A stretch of 15,432 nucleotides of DNA from Bacteriovoracaceae bacterium UBA6261 (GCA_002440825.1 DJVH01000081.1:1-15432), one strand, 5' to 3'. Positions 7,984 through 14,891 are shown, numbered from the stretch's first letter. Numbers and translations are program-made. The notes: generated from the letters alone by a model not told the origin.

Positions 7984-8858
7984 TAAAGGCTCCATTCAAT
8001 TTTGTATCCAATTGTCGCACCAAAAGAATTTAAACTATACTCTTTGGGGGGAAGTTCAATTGACTCGCGCGAAGTCTTTTGCAATTTCAGTTCGTGATGT
8101 CGATAGTGTCCACCAAGTGAAACTATTCCGACCGGCGTGTGCCATTCACTTTCAATTCCCAAATCAAAAAGAAGTGCAGAGTATTTGTCGTTGTATCCCG
8201 CAGAAATTCCCGAATAGACCGGAGCCGTTTCAGCGCTGAACAGCCCTTTGATTTTCAACTCATCATCATTGAGAATATTGTATTGAAAAATCGGACCGAA
8301 ACTTAGAATCGAAATTTTCACTTGCTCAACATCATTTTTCCAGTAAGCGCTCTGATAATTAAGTGTTAAACCGAAATTGAAAGGGAGCTCAGAAACGTAA
8401 AGTGTTCTTGCTTCATAGCGATTGGAAAGCACGCTTTTAATTTCATCATTGTAAATTTCATTCAAACTAGAGAGTCCCAGGCTGTCAAAATGCACACTGA
8501 ATTGCGAATCAAAAACTGCTTTTTTACTTTCTGATTTGAAAACGCTTTTAGGTGGATAAACTTTTTCTGCATTCACATCCGGAAGCAAGCGTACATCTTC
8601 AGCAATCTCAACCAAACCATCAGCATCAGTGAGATAAACTGGTTTACCTGAATTGTCATAGACGTAAAATTGATCACGCCTTTTAGGATCGAGCTCAAGA
8701 ACTTTCACATAAAGTCCTTTGGAAATATAAAATTCGGATTTGTCTTTCAGGCTGATCAAACGTTTGCCAGGCTTGAAATAGACAGTGTAAGGGGTAAGTT
8801 CAGCAGCAAAAAGCGAAACAGAAAAAAGAGAAACAAGTCCTAAAAAAAGCTTTTTCAT
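7983..8858 (-). CDS. Exported beta-barrel-like envelope protein (first of pair)
   Basis: A 291-residue exported protein that I cannot name. Signal peptide at 1-18/19 (MKKLFLGLVSLFSVSLFAA). The N-terminal domain (about 22-92) looks like an SH3-type beta-fold (ISKGLYVKVLEL, FYVYDNSGKPVYL, DADGLVEI). The C-terminal half (about 125-291) has amphipathic strands (FNFGLTLNYQSAYW, SILSFGPIFQYNI, FGATIGYKIEWSL), consistent with a small outer-membrane barrel; its end is less canonical than its neighbour's. Its layout matches the next gene, suggesting ancient duplication or a two-part complex. Its ATG overlaps the Nudix stop as ATGA, and GGAG lies 8 nt upstream inside the Nudix gene. Confidence 0.85.
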   Translation of the reverse strand: MKKLFLGLVSLFSVSLFAAELTPYTVYFKPGKRLISLKDKSEFYISKGLYVKVLELDPKRRDQFYVYDNSGKPVYLTDADGLVEIAEDVRLLPDVNAEKVYPPKSVFKSESKKAVFDSQFSVHFDSLGLSSLNEIYNDEIKSVLSNRYEARTLYVSELPFNFGLTLNYQSAYWKNDVEQVKISILSFGPIFQYNILNDDELKIKGLFSAETAPVYSGISAGYNDKYSALLFDLGIESEWHTPVGIVSLGGHYRHHELKLQKTSRESIELPPKEYSLNSFGATIGYKIEWSL

Positions 8859-9262
8859 TTCACAAACTCCAGCGCTTTTTTAAAAGCTTCAAAGTTTGTC
8901 GGAAAAACAAAATCCGTCACTTTGACTTCTGCTACTGGCACCCATTTATAACTTTGATGTTCCTCAGAAAGGCTGATGACAGGTTTGGATGGAGGGTTGT
9001 AGAGAAAGACTTTTTCTTCCACGTCGCAGCCCCAGCGATCATGAAAATGAAAAGACATATCCAGATCCATGACGTTGTCAGAGATGCCGATTTCCTCGAC
9101 CATTTCTCTTCTGGCCGCTTCTAAAAAAGTTTCATCGTACTCAACCGAACCGGTTATGTTTTGAAATCCCTCGTCGTGAAATTTAGCAAATTGCAGAAGG
9201 AGTAATTGGTTTTCCGCAATAGTCACGACTTGTACTTTTTGCTTGAGTTGTATAATGGTCAT
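8855..9262 (-). CDS. Nudix hydrolase, NudB-like
   Basis: Hydrolyses a nucleoside diphosphate linked to another moiety. The 135-residue protein has a perfect Nudix box, G38 to I60: G-x5-E-x7-REMVEEIGI, with the metal-binding RE..EE intact. FQNITGSVE before the box and EHQSYKWVP...NFEAFKKALEFV at the end resemble NudB, the dihydroneopterin triphosphate pyrophosphatase of folate synthesis; this sub-assignment is tentative. I prefer the ATG at 9262, because the ATG at 9280 lies inside a probable -10 element. Neither has a ribosome site. It overlaps the next gene by 4 nt, making it the first gene of a three-gene unit with two envelope proteins, an unusual partnership. Confidence 0.93.
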   Translation of the reverse strand: MTIIQLKQKVQVVTIAENQLLLLQFAKFHDEGFQNITGSVEYDETFLEAARREMVEEIGISDNVMDLDMSFHFHDRWGCDVEEKVFLYNPPSKPVISLSEEHQSYKWVPVAEVKVTDFVFPTNFEAFKKALEFVK

Positions 9263-9270
9263 AATTGGAA

Positions 9271-9279
9271 ATTTTAACA
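9271..9279 (-). promoter_or_regulatory. Extended -10 element for the Nudix operon, probable leaderless mRNA
   Basis: On the minus strand TGTTAAAAT (9279-9271) matches the extended -10 form TGnTAnnnT. Exactly 8 nt separate TAAAAT from the ATG at 9262, which puts the expected transcript start at or within a few bases of the start codon. No good -35 and no Shine-Dalgarno are present. Confidence 0.5.
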
Positions 9280-9295
9280 TAATCTGACATTTCTA

Positions 9296-9305
9296 GACTC
9301 GAGTC
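9296..9305. repeat. 10-bp perfect palindrome in the divergent gap
   Basis: GACTCGAGTC lies between the two outward-facing promoters, 17 bases upstream of the Nudix -10 element, where a -35 would normally be, and about 53 bases upstream of the M50 -35 element. It could be an operator; a palindrome this short can also arise by chance. Confidence 0.3.
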
Positions 9306-9358
9306 ATAAAAAACTGCCTAATTCATCACATTTCATAGGACCAACGGGGGTGAATTCA

Positions 9359-9387
9359 TTGCTACATGTTGATCGTAATGATATATT
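9359..9387 (+). promoter_or_regulatory. Promoter of the M50-scpA-scpB operon, probable leaderless start
   Basis: TTGCTA (9359-9364), a 17-bp spacer and TATATT (9382-9387) with TG one base upstream (extended -10) form a good sigma-70 promoter. The ATG at 9396 begins 8 nt after the -10, so the mRNA would start at or just before it. No Shine-Dalgarno precedes this ATG. Confidence 0.6.
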
Positions 9388-9395
9388 TTGCCCCT

Positions 9396-10055
9396 ATGGA
9401 AGAATTTATCTATCGAATTGCTATTTCGCTGCCGGGCTTTTTATTGGCGATTGTTTGTCATGAAGCTGCTCATGCATGGATGGCGTACCGCTTTGGCGAT
9501 CCTACTGCCAAGTACTTAGGTCGTCTGAGCCTTAATCCGGTTGTTCATTACGACCTGGTCGGAACTGTAATCTTTCCTTTGATCGGTGCGATGATGGGGG
9601 GAGCTATGTTTGGATGGGCCAAGCCTGTTCCAGTAGATTCTCGCAGATTTAAGAATGTCCGCGCCGGTGTGTTCTGGGTAAGTTTTGCTGGTCCGCTGGC
9701 CAATATTATTCTGACCGTTCTGTCCTCCATTCTGCTCGCCGTTCTTTTAACGAAGGTCGCTCCGGATTTTGCTTATTACAAAATTTTCAGCGATATGCTT
9801 CAGCAGTCCATTTATATCAACGTGCTTCTGGCTGTATTCAACTTGATCCCATTTCCGCCCTTTGATGGCTCCAAAATGGTTTCTTCACTGCTTGATTACA
9901 ATCAGGCCCGCAAATATGAAGAGCTTCAGCGTTACAGCTTTGTTTTCATTTTTATTTTGATTTTAACCCCAGTGCTCGGCTACATCATGGCGCCGGCATT
10001 TTGGATGAGCAATGTGTTGATGAATTTTTTCATTCACCTCTTGGCTTCATTCTAA
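9396..10055 (+). CDS. Site-2 protease-like M50 metallopeptidase (YwhC/RseP superfamily, small form)
   Basis: Integral-membrane zinc protease related to those that cut membrane-anchored regulators within the bilayer. The natural substrate of this small form is unknown. The 219 residues contain HEAAH (H22, E23, H26) in the first membrane segment, the conserved loop GWAKPVPV (73-80), SFAGPLANII (96-105) and the second zinc-ligand motif NLIPFPPFDGSK (149-160, D157). Four to five hydrophobic segments are visible, and there is no PDZ domain. In-frame ATGs at 9366 and 9378 lie upstream of or inside the promoter and are unlikely starts; family proteins begin close to the first hydrophobic segment, as here. 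scpA follows after 15 nt. The M50-scpA-scpB-rluB order is common in bacteria. Confidence 0.95.
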   Translation: MEEFIYRIAISLPGFLLAIVCHEAAHAWMAYRFGDPTAKYLGRLSLNPVVHYDLVGTVIFPLIGAMMGGAMFGWAKPVPVDSRRFKNVRAGVFWVSFAGPLANIILTVLSSILLAVLLTKVAPDFAYYKIFSDMLQQSIYINVLLAVFNLIPFPPFDGSKMVSSLLDYNQARKYEELQRYSFVFIFILILTPVLGYIMAPAFWMSNVLMNFFIHLLASF

Positions 10056-10070
10056 TTTTTTAGGACGAAA

Positions 10071-11096
10071 ATGTTAGATACAACGATTCAGGTTAAGACA
10101 GATCATTTCGACGGCCCGTTGGGACTTCTTCTTCTTCTCATTGAAAAAGAGGAAATGAACATCCGCGATCTCGATCTGACAAAAATCACTAAGCAGTATC
10201 TCGACTATCTCGCACAGATGCGCGATCTGAATTTCGACGTAGCGGGGGACTATCTCTTCCTTGCTTCAACACTGCTTCTTTTAAAATCAAAAGTCTGTAT
10301 CACTGAAGAAGAAGCAAAAAATCTCGAGCTGGAATTTGGCGAAGGGATGCATATTACATCTCAGTCAGAACTTATCCGCCGCCTCGAAGAACTTCAGCTT
10401 TATCAGAAAATGTCGAAAAAACTTTGGGATCTGGAAAAGAAAGGACACGAAATTTTCGTGAAACCAAAAGTTGACCGCAAGGCGATCGTGAATTCGATTC
10501 TAACGCCGATGGATCTGAACTCATTGACAATGACGATGGTCGATTTCCTTTTCCGTCAGAGAAGAAAATACACTGTCGTTAAACGCGACAGACTTTCGAT
10601 CAAAGAAAAATTGAAATTTCTTAAATCGAATTTAAAGCTCGGTGAACAAACGACGTTTGATTACCTCCTTGAAGCCGATGGAAAAGCGGAAGAAGGAAAA
10701 GACCCGACAGACAATATCGTTATCACATTTATTTCTCTTCTCGAGCTGGCTCGTCTGAAGCGAATCAATGTATTCCAGAATGAAGATCGCAGCACTATCT
10801 ACGTCAATGTTGTTCGTTCACTCGAAGATTTTGATGTTGAGCAGGCCAACGGATTTGAAGACGAGCAGCCAACGCAACCGTCGTCGGAAGATGCTGTTGT
10901 TGACATCGCTGCAGCTCCAGCGGACGAAAAGCTGGTGATCGAAGATTTGGGTGAATTCCAGGAACCTTCTCTAGAAGAGATTCAAGAAGAAGAGAAGCCA
11001 GCTGCGAATTTATCTGAAGAAGAATTATTAGAGAACTATGGCGAGCTTCTGACTACACCGGAGAGTGTTGATGAAGGCGCAAAATTAATTCAGTAG
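10071..11096 (+). CDS. scpA: Segregation and condensation protein A (ScpA kleisin)
   Basis: Kleisin subunit that bridges the two SMC heads and binds ScpB to form the chromosome condensin. Visible are the N-terminal signature HFDGPLGLLLLLI (12-24), where FDGPL is conserved but the usual following Asp and His are Gly18 and Leu22; the DYLFLASTLLLLKSK helix (60-74); and a C-terminal winged helix near 213-248 (VITFISLLELARLKRINVFQ), which would bind SMC. The last 80 or so residues are an acidic, probably disordered tail beyond the usual family end. AGGA lies 5 nt before the ATG. It lies between the M50 gene (15-nt gap) and scpB (19-nt gap), so the three are surely one transcript. Confidence 0.95.
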   Translation: MLDTTIQVKTDHFDGPLGLLLLLIEKEEMNIRDLDLTKITKQYLDYLAQMRDLNFDVAGDYLFLASTLLLLKSKVCITEEEAKNLELEFGEGMHITSQSELIRRLEELQLYQKMSKKLWDLEKKGHEIFVKPKVDRKAIVNSILTPMDLNSLTMTMVDFLFRQRRKYTVVKRDRLSIKEKLKFLKSNLKLGEQTTFDYLLEADGKAEEGKDPTDNIVITFISLLELARLKRINVFQNEDRSTIYVNVVRSLEDFDVEQANGFEDEQPTQPSSEDAVVDIAAAPADEKLVIEDLGEFQEPSLEEIQEEEKPAANLSEEELLENYGELLTTPESVDEGAKLIQ

Positions 11097-11115
11097 GAAT
11101 TGAGAGGACACACAC

Positions 11116-12600
11116 ATGGATCAGAACAACGAACTAAACATCACTCATCCGGACGATATCGAGTTGGCGGATAGATTTCCTTCGGAAGAGGATCTCGAGT
11201 TTCCCAATGAATTGTCAGCGGCAGCTGAAGTCTCTGCTGAGATAACAGAAGAAGTTCCGGCAACGGCAGAAGAAGCGGTGGCGGCTGAAAGTGAAATGAT
11301 TCCTGATGAGCTTCTATGGCAAGCTCGCACGGGTTTAAATCCAGATACACTTTGTGGTGCGATTGAAACAATCATATTCATGAGTGATAAACCAGTCTCA
11401 ATTCAAAAAATTAAAGCATTGATCGATGAAGATATGCCTTTAAAAATTATTCACGAAGCTCTTCAACGTCTTCAGGCAGAATACGAACAAAAACATCACG
11501 GTCTTCGTCTTCTTGAAGTCGCTGAAGGTTACCAGTACAGAACAAAAGCGACGTATTCAAAATACGTTCAGGATATTTTCAAAATCAACTCTCTCGTTCT
11601 TTCTCCAACGGCATTGGAAGTTCTTGCGATTCTCGCTTACAAACAACCGGTTTCAAAAGTTGAAGTTGATAAGATCAGAGGTGTAGACAGCGGTCACATT
11701 GTTCGCGCGTTGATGGATAAGAGACTTGTTAAAGTTGTCGGCCGCTCTGATGAATTGGGACGTCCGGTTCTTTACGGTACAACACCTGAGTTCCTGGAAG
11801 TGTTTAACCTTCCGGATCTTTCTGCCCTTCCACCTGAACACGAGCTTGATGAAATGTCCCGCGCTTCATCTGTCGGTAAAATTGCTGACATTAAAACTCT
11901 CGTTCACGACGGCGACAAAGCTCGTTTTAAATTTGATGAAATCGACGAACTTGATGAGCTTTCAGAAGCGATCAAAAACATCGCTGCCGATACAGATTTT
12001 ACTGCTTCATTAAAAGTTGAAGAAAAGAAACGTCTTTCAGCTGAAGGCGAAGAAATTAAATCTGCTTTCGATCTTCTCGAAGAATTCGTCAACAAGAGAC
12101 TTATTTCTGAACAGAATAAACAGGCCATTGAATCTCTGCTTACGACAAATGTTATCGAACCAAAAGTCATCGATGATCTTGAAGCAGGGCCTTTTAATAC
12201 ACCAGAGTTAGACGAAGAAGGCGAAGAGTTCCAGATGATCGATCTCGATACTGGTTTACCAGTTGATCTTTCTGACGAAGCTTTTGAAGATGACGGTGAA
12301 GGTTTCGATGATAGTCTGATTGCCGACGGCGAATACGATATCGTTGTTGATCTTGAATTCGACACTGAAGAATCAGAAGAAGAAGCTCTTTCCAAGGCCC
12401 TGGATGCGGCTTTTGAAAACCTGACAGGTGAATCGCTTGATAGCCGCCTTTCAGATGAGGAATTCGCGTTTGGTGGAGTTCTGGATGAGAAAAATAAAGA
12501 GCTGGATGATCTGACTGAGACCGTGATTGAACGCGGCCAGGATCTCGATCTGGACCTTTCTTTCTTAAAAGATGAGCTAAGCACTAAAGATCACGAATAG
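11116..12600 (+). CDS. scpB: Segregation and condensation protein B (ScpB) with long acidic extensions
   Basis: Partner of ScpA and SMC in chromosome condensation. The conserved core spans about residues 76-245: two winged helices with TLCGAIETIIFMSDKPVS (78-95) and the family hallmark ALEVLAILAYKQPVSKVEVD (166-185) followed by IRGVDSGHIVRALMDKRLV and GRPVLYGTTPEFLEVF. The rest is unusual: about 75 acidic residues precede the core and about 250 follow it, making 494 residues where about 180-220 is usual. The tail is rich in Asp and Glu (DDGEGFDDSL, DTEESEEEAL) with possible helices around 280-330. The frame is intact, and codon use looks uniform, so this is not a fused reading error. GAGAGGA before the ATG supports the start. 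Confidence 0.95.
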   Translation: MDQNNELNITHPDDIELADRFPSEEDLEFPNELSAAAEVSAEITEEVPATAEEAVAAESEMIPDELLWQARTGLNPDTLCGAIETIIFMSDKPVSIQKIKALIDEDMPLKIIHEALQRLQAEYEQKHHGLRLLEVAEGYQYRTKATYSKYVQDIFKINSLVLSPTALEVLAILAYKQPVSKVEVDKIRGVDSGHIVRALMDKRLVKVVGRSDELGRPVLYGTTPEFLEVFNLPDLSALPPEHELDEMSRASSVGKIADIKTLVHDGDKARFKFDEIDELDELSEAIKNIAADTDFTASLKVEEKKRLSAEGEEIKSAFDLLEEFVNKRLISEQNKQAIESLLTTNVIEPKVIDDLEAGPFNTPELDEEGEEFQMIDLDTGLPVDLSDEAFEDDGEGFDDSLIADGEYDIVVDLEFDTEESEEEALSKALDAAFENLTGESLDSRLSDEEFAFGGVLDEKNKELDDLTETVIERGQDLDLDLSFLKDELSTKDHE

Positions 12601-12621
12601 AAGAACTAAAATCTCTGCTTC

Positions 12622-12650
12622 TTGACATAGTATGGACCGTGTCATAAAAC
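12622..12650 (+). promoter_or_regulatory. Sigma-70 promoter for rluB
   Basis: A perfect -35 TTGACA (12622-12627), a 17-bp spacer and -10 TAAAAC (12645-12650) point to a transcript start near 12657, giving a leader of about 60 nt before the rluB ATG. The promoter lies just after the scpB stop, so rluB can be expressed separately from the scp operon. Confidence 0.6.
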
Positions 12651-12658
12651 GGTCCATA
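12631..12658. repeat. 10-bp perfect inverted repeat overlapping the rluB promoter
   Basis: TATGGACCGT (12631-12640) and ACGGTCCATA (12649-12658) are exact reverse complements separated by 8 bases. The dyad covers most of the spacer, the -10 and the predicted start site, the classic place for a repressor operator. It could instead form an RNA hairpin at the end of scp transcripts, but no T-run follows. Confidence 0.6.
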
Positions 12659-12717
12659 CAGTTGCAAAACTACTAAGACTAACCTTAAACCGCCGTGATG
12701 GCAGATTGGAGGACACA

Positions 12718-13842
12718 ATGGCTGTAAAGTCATCGACTAAATCTAAAGCAAAAAAATCTCAAAACTCTCAAAACTCTGAAGACACAGACAATAAGTTTGA
12801 AATTCGTCTTCAAAAATTTATCGCTGATTGCGGGATCACTTCTCGCCGTAAAGCTGAGCAACTTATCACTCAAGGACGTGTCACTATCAATGGTGAAGTG
12901 GTCATGGAATTGGGAACAAAAGTTGATCCTAAAAACGATATCGTTCTTGTCGATGGACACCTCGCTGACTTAGCGGCCGTTGATCAAGTGTACTTAATGC
13001 TTCATAAGCCCCGCGGATTTGTGACTACATTAAACGATCCGGAAGGACGTGAAACAGTTATGGATCTTGTAAAAGATGTAACTGAAAGAATTTATCCGGT
13101 TGGTCGTCTGGATTATTTATCTGAAGGTCTTCTCATCATGACGAATGATGGGGAAGTGGCCAACATGATCATGCACCCGAAATTCAACGTTCAGAAAGTG
13201 TATGAAGTAAAAGTTTTTGGTTCAGTAACTGAAACGATTTTAAATAAACTTCGCGCTGGTGCTTACCTTGAAGAAGGATTTGTTAAGCCGACATCTGTTC
13301 GAGTTATTAAGCAGCTTCCTACTAAAACCTGGCTGGAATTCAGATTGAATGAAGGTCGCAACAGAGAAATTCGTCGTCTTTGTGAAGCCGTTGGTTTGAC
13401 TGTTGATAAACTTAAACGTCTGGCGGTTGGAAACCTGACGATTGAAGGTGTTGCGCCAGGAAAATATAGATTGATGTCTAAATCTCAATTGCTCAATGCG
13501 ATTGGATTAAACGAAGATGGAACTCTGAAGAAAGTTCTCAATGCAGAAGGTTTTGTCTCTTCCAAGAAAACAATCGATCTTAAGAAGAAACGTCCTCAAC
13601 CGGGGACTGTTGCTGATGATGAAGCATTCAAAAAATTCAGAAGAGAGACTTATTTCGAATCGTTGAAACTAATTCAGGAAAATAAAGCGAATGTGGCCAA
13701 CAAGATCACAAAGCTCGAAGAACAGGTTTATCTTGAAGAGCAGGCTTCTTACGTTGAAAGAAGAAAGAAAATTGAGAAAGTTAAAGCAACTATCAAAAAC
13801 AACAATCTTCAAAGAACAAATTTCAGAACCAAACCAAGCTAA
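12718..13842 (+). CDS. rluB: 23S rRNA pseudouridine synthase, RsuA/RluB family
   Basis: Converts a specific uridine of rRNA to pseudouridine, in the RluB subgroup position U2605 of 23S rRNA (E. coli numbering). The 374 residues comprise a Lys/Ser-rich N-terminal stretch; an S4 RNA-binding domain at about 30-76 (RLQKFIADCGITSRRKAEQL); and the catalytic domain with LHKPRGFVTT, GRLDYLSEGLLIMTNDGE (catalytic Asp132) and the closing motif EGRNREIRRLCEAVG. The chosen ATG has GGAGGA 4 nt upstream; an in-frame TTG at 12706 overlaps that ribosome site and is not used. The last 100 or so residues form a basic, helical tail not needed for the core fold. The RluB rather than RsuA assignment rests on the position next to scpB. 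Confidence 0.93.
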   Translation: MAVKSSTKSKAKKSQNSQNSEDTDNKFEIRLQKFIADCGITSRRKAEQLITQGRVTINGEVVMELGTKVDPKNDIVLVDGHLADLAAVDQVYLMLHKPRGFVTTLNDPEGRETVMDLVKDVTERIYPVGRLDYLSEGLLIMTNDGEVANMIMHPKFNVQKVYEVKVFGSVTETILNKLRAGAYLEEGFVKPTSVRVIKQLPTKTWLEFRLNEGRNREIRRLCEAVGLTVDKLKRLAVGNLTIEGVAPGKYRLMSKSQLLNAIGLNEDGTLKKVLNAEGFVSSKKTIDLKKKRPQPGTVADDEAFKKFRRETYFESLKLIQENKANVANKITKLEEQVYLEEQASYVERRKKIEKVKATIKNNNLQRTNFRTKPS

Positions 13843-13848
13843 AAATAC

Positions 13849-13877
13849 AAAGGCCCTCTTGCGAGGGCCTTTTTTTA
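13849..13877. terminator. Bidirectional intrinsic terminator between rluB and the SPFH gene
   Basis: A perfect 10-bp stem (13849-13858 with 13863-13872, AAAGGCCCTC/GAGGGCCTTT) has a TTGC loop and a T-run on the right; an A-rich flank on the left serves the other strand. The SPFH stop codon (13875-13877) lies in the T-run. Confidence 0.92.
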
Positions 13878-14804
13878 TTTCTTTTTTTCATCAAGCTTAG
13901 GATTACCTAACATCAACATCTGCTTTAATGTTCTATCCATTCCATCAGTCGATCCGTCCAGCATGATCATGTTTCCTTTACCGTATTCAGCAAAGTGTTT
14001 AATAGCATCTGTCCACATTGAGAAAAGGATAACGTTGGCATCGAGACCGGCATCGCGAGCACTTTCTGCAGCCTTGCTCATACCGACGGCAACTTCCTCG
14101 CGGAAGAGGGCCACACCTTGACCGCGCAGTTGTGAAGCTTCTTTTTCCGCCTGAGCTGCGATTCTGATTGCTGCACCTTCGGCTTCAGCTTCTTTTGTTT
14201 TTCTAATGAGAAGAGCTTGCCCTTCGTTCTCAGCAGCTGCGCGAAGGTTTTGAGAAGCTACGACCTGGGCCATTGAGCGCATGATTTCGTCATCAAATGT
14301 GATGTCGTTCATTTGCAGGTCGATCAGATGATAGCCCCACGATTCAAGAAGACTGTCGACGTGTTCTTTGATGGTATCAATCAATTCGCGACGTAGAATG
14401 AGAATTTCATTTTGTTTTTTTGTCGCAACAAAAGAGCGGACTGAGCCTTCAACAGTTCTGGTTAAAGCTTGCATCAAGCTTGCCTGGTTGATGAATTTGA
14501 AGGCAACGTTTTTAATCGTCTCTTCGTCCTGGTTCATAACAGAGTAGAGAAGCATCGCTTTGAAATTAACGTTCGCCTGGTCAAATGTAATGGCAGCAAA
14601 TTGCATTTCAAGCGACTGGTTTTGAACTGAAATTTTTCTCGTCACAACTTCGAGAAGAGGGATCTTGAAATTCAACCCTGGAAGCATGATTCGTCTGTAT
14701 TTGCCGAACATAGTGACAACGCCGACGTATCCCTGAGGAACCGTGACAAAAGAGAAAAAGACCGCAGCACCGATGAGAAATAAAACGGGAAGAGTGAGTT
14801 CCAT
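13875..14804 (-). CDS. SPFH/stomatin-prohibitin family membrane protein
   Basis: Membrane-anchored scaffold of the stomatin class; such proteins form large oligomeric rings and often organise membrane proteases. The 309 residues show one N-terminal membrane segment (about 2-22), the family entry motif VPQGYVGVVTMFGKYRRIMLPG (split near 22-43), an SPFH core to about residue 180, and a long Ala/Glu/Lys/Gln-rich coiled coil (about 183-250: LRAAAENEGQALLIRKTKEA). A C-terminal segment near 256-300 follows. GGAGG lies 4 nt before this ATG. The frame continues upstream to an ATG at 14846, but that would translate the terminator hairpin and break the membrane anchor. No NfeD partner is next to it. 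Confidence 0.93.
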   Translation of the reverse strand: MELTLPVLFLIGAAVFFSFVTVPQGYVGVVTMFGKYRRIMLPGLNFKIPLLEVVTRKISVQNQSLEMQFAAITFDQANVNFKAMLLYSVMNQDEETIKNVAFKFINQASLMQALTRTVEGSVRSFVATKKQNEILILRRELIDTIKEHVDSLLESWGYHLIDLQMNDITFDDEIMRSMAQVVASQNLRAAAENEGQALLIRKTKEAEAEGAAIRIAAQAEKEASQLRGQGVALFREEVAVGMSKAAESARDAGLDANVILFSMWTDAIKHFAEYGKGNMIMLDGSTDGMDRTLKQMLMLGNPKLDEKKK

Positions 14805-14817
14805 AGAACCTCCAAAT

Positions 14818-14843
14818 AAAAAAGCCCGACCTAGGCCGGGCTT
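14818..14843 (-). terminator. Terminator-like hairpin directly before the SPFH ribosome site
   Basis: A 7-bp stem (14837-14843 with 14822-14828) and 8-nt loop are followed on the minus strand by six T (14823-14818, partly in the stem). The GGAGG of the SPFH gene starts 4 nt after the T-run. It may terminate the upstream gene, act as an attenuator, or both. Confidence 0.7.
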
Positions 14844-14863
14844 CATTTAAATTAATTCTAGCT

Positions 14864-14891
14864 ATTCTAATCTTTTTGAAGGTTCTGTAAA
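14864..14891 (-). promoter_or_regulatory. Promoter upstream of the SPFH gene
   Basis: On the minus strand TTTACA (14891-14886), a 16-bp spacer and TAGAAT (14869-14864) match sigma-70 boxes at 5 of 6 bases each. A second TAGAAT lies at 14860-14855. The predicted start near 14857 is upstream of the terminator-like hairpin, so this transcript must pass through the hairpin. Confidence 0.55.

Noticed and set aside
11904..12584. 226-codon minus-strand open frame, very serine-rich
   Set aside because: It is the antisense of the acidic Asp/Glu-rich tail of ScpB, whose GA-rich codons read as Ser codons on the other strand.
12631..12658. Reading the rluB dyad as an intrinsic terminator of the scp operon
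   Set aside because: The arm is AT/GC mixed and no T-run follows on either strand; overlap with a consensus promoter favours an operator.
12771..12788. Tandem 9-bp repeat TCTCAAAAC in the rluB start region
   Set aside because: An in-frame duplication encoding Ser-Gln-Asn twice in a disordered N-terminus; no sign of a wider repeat.
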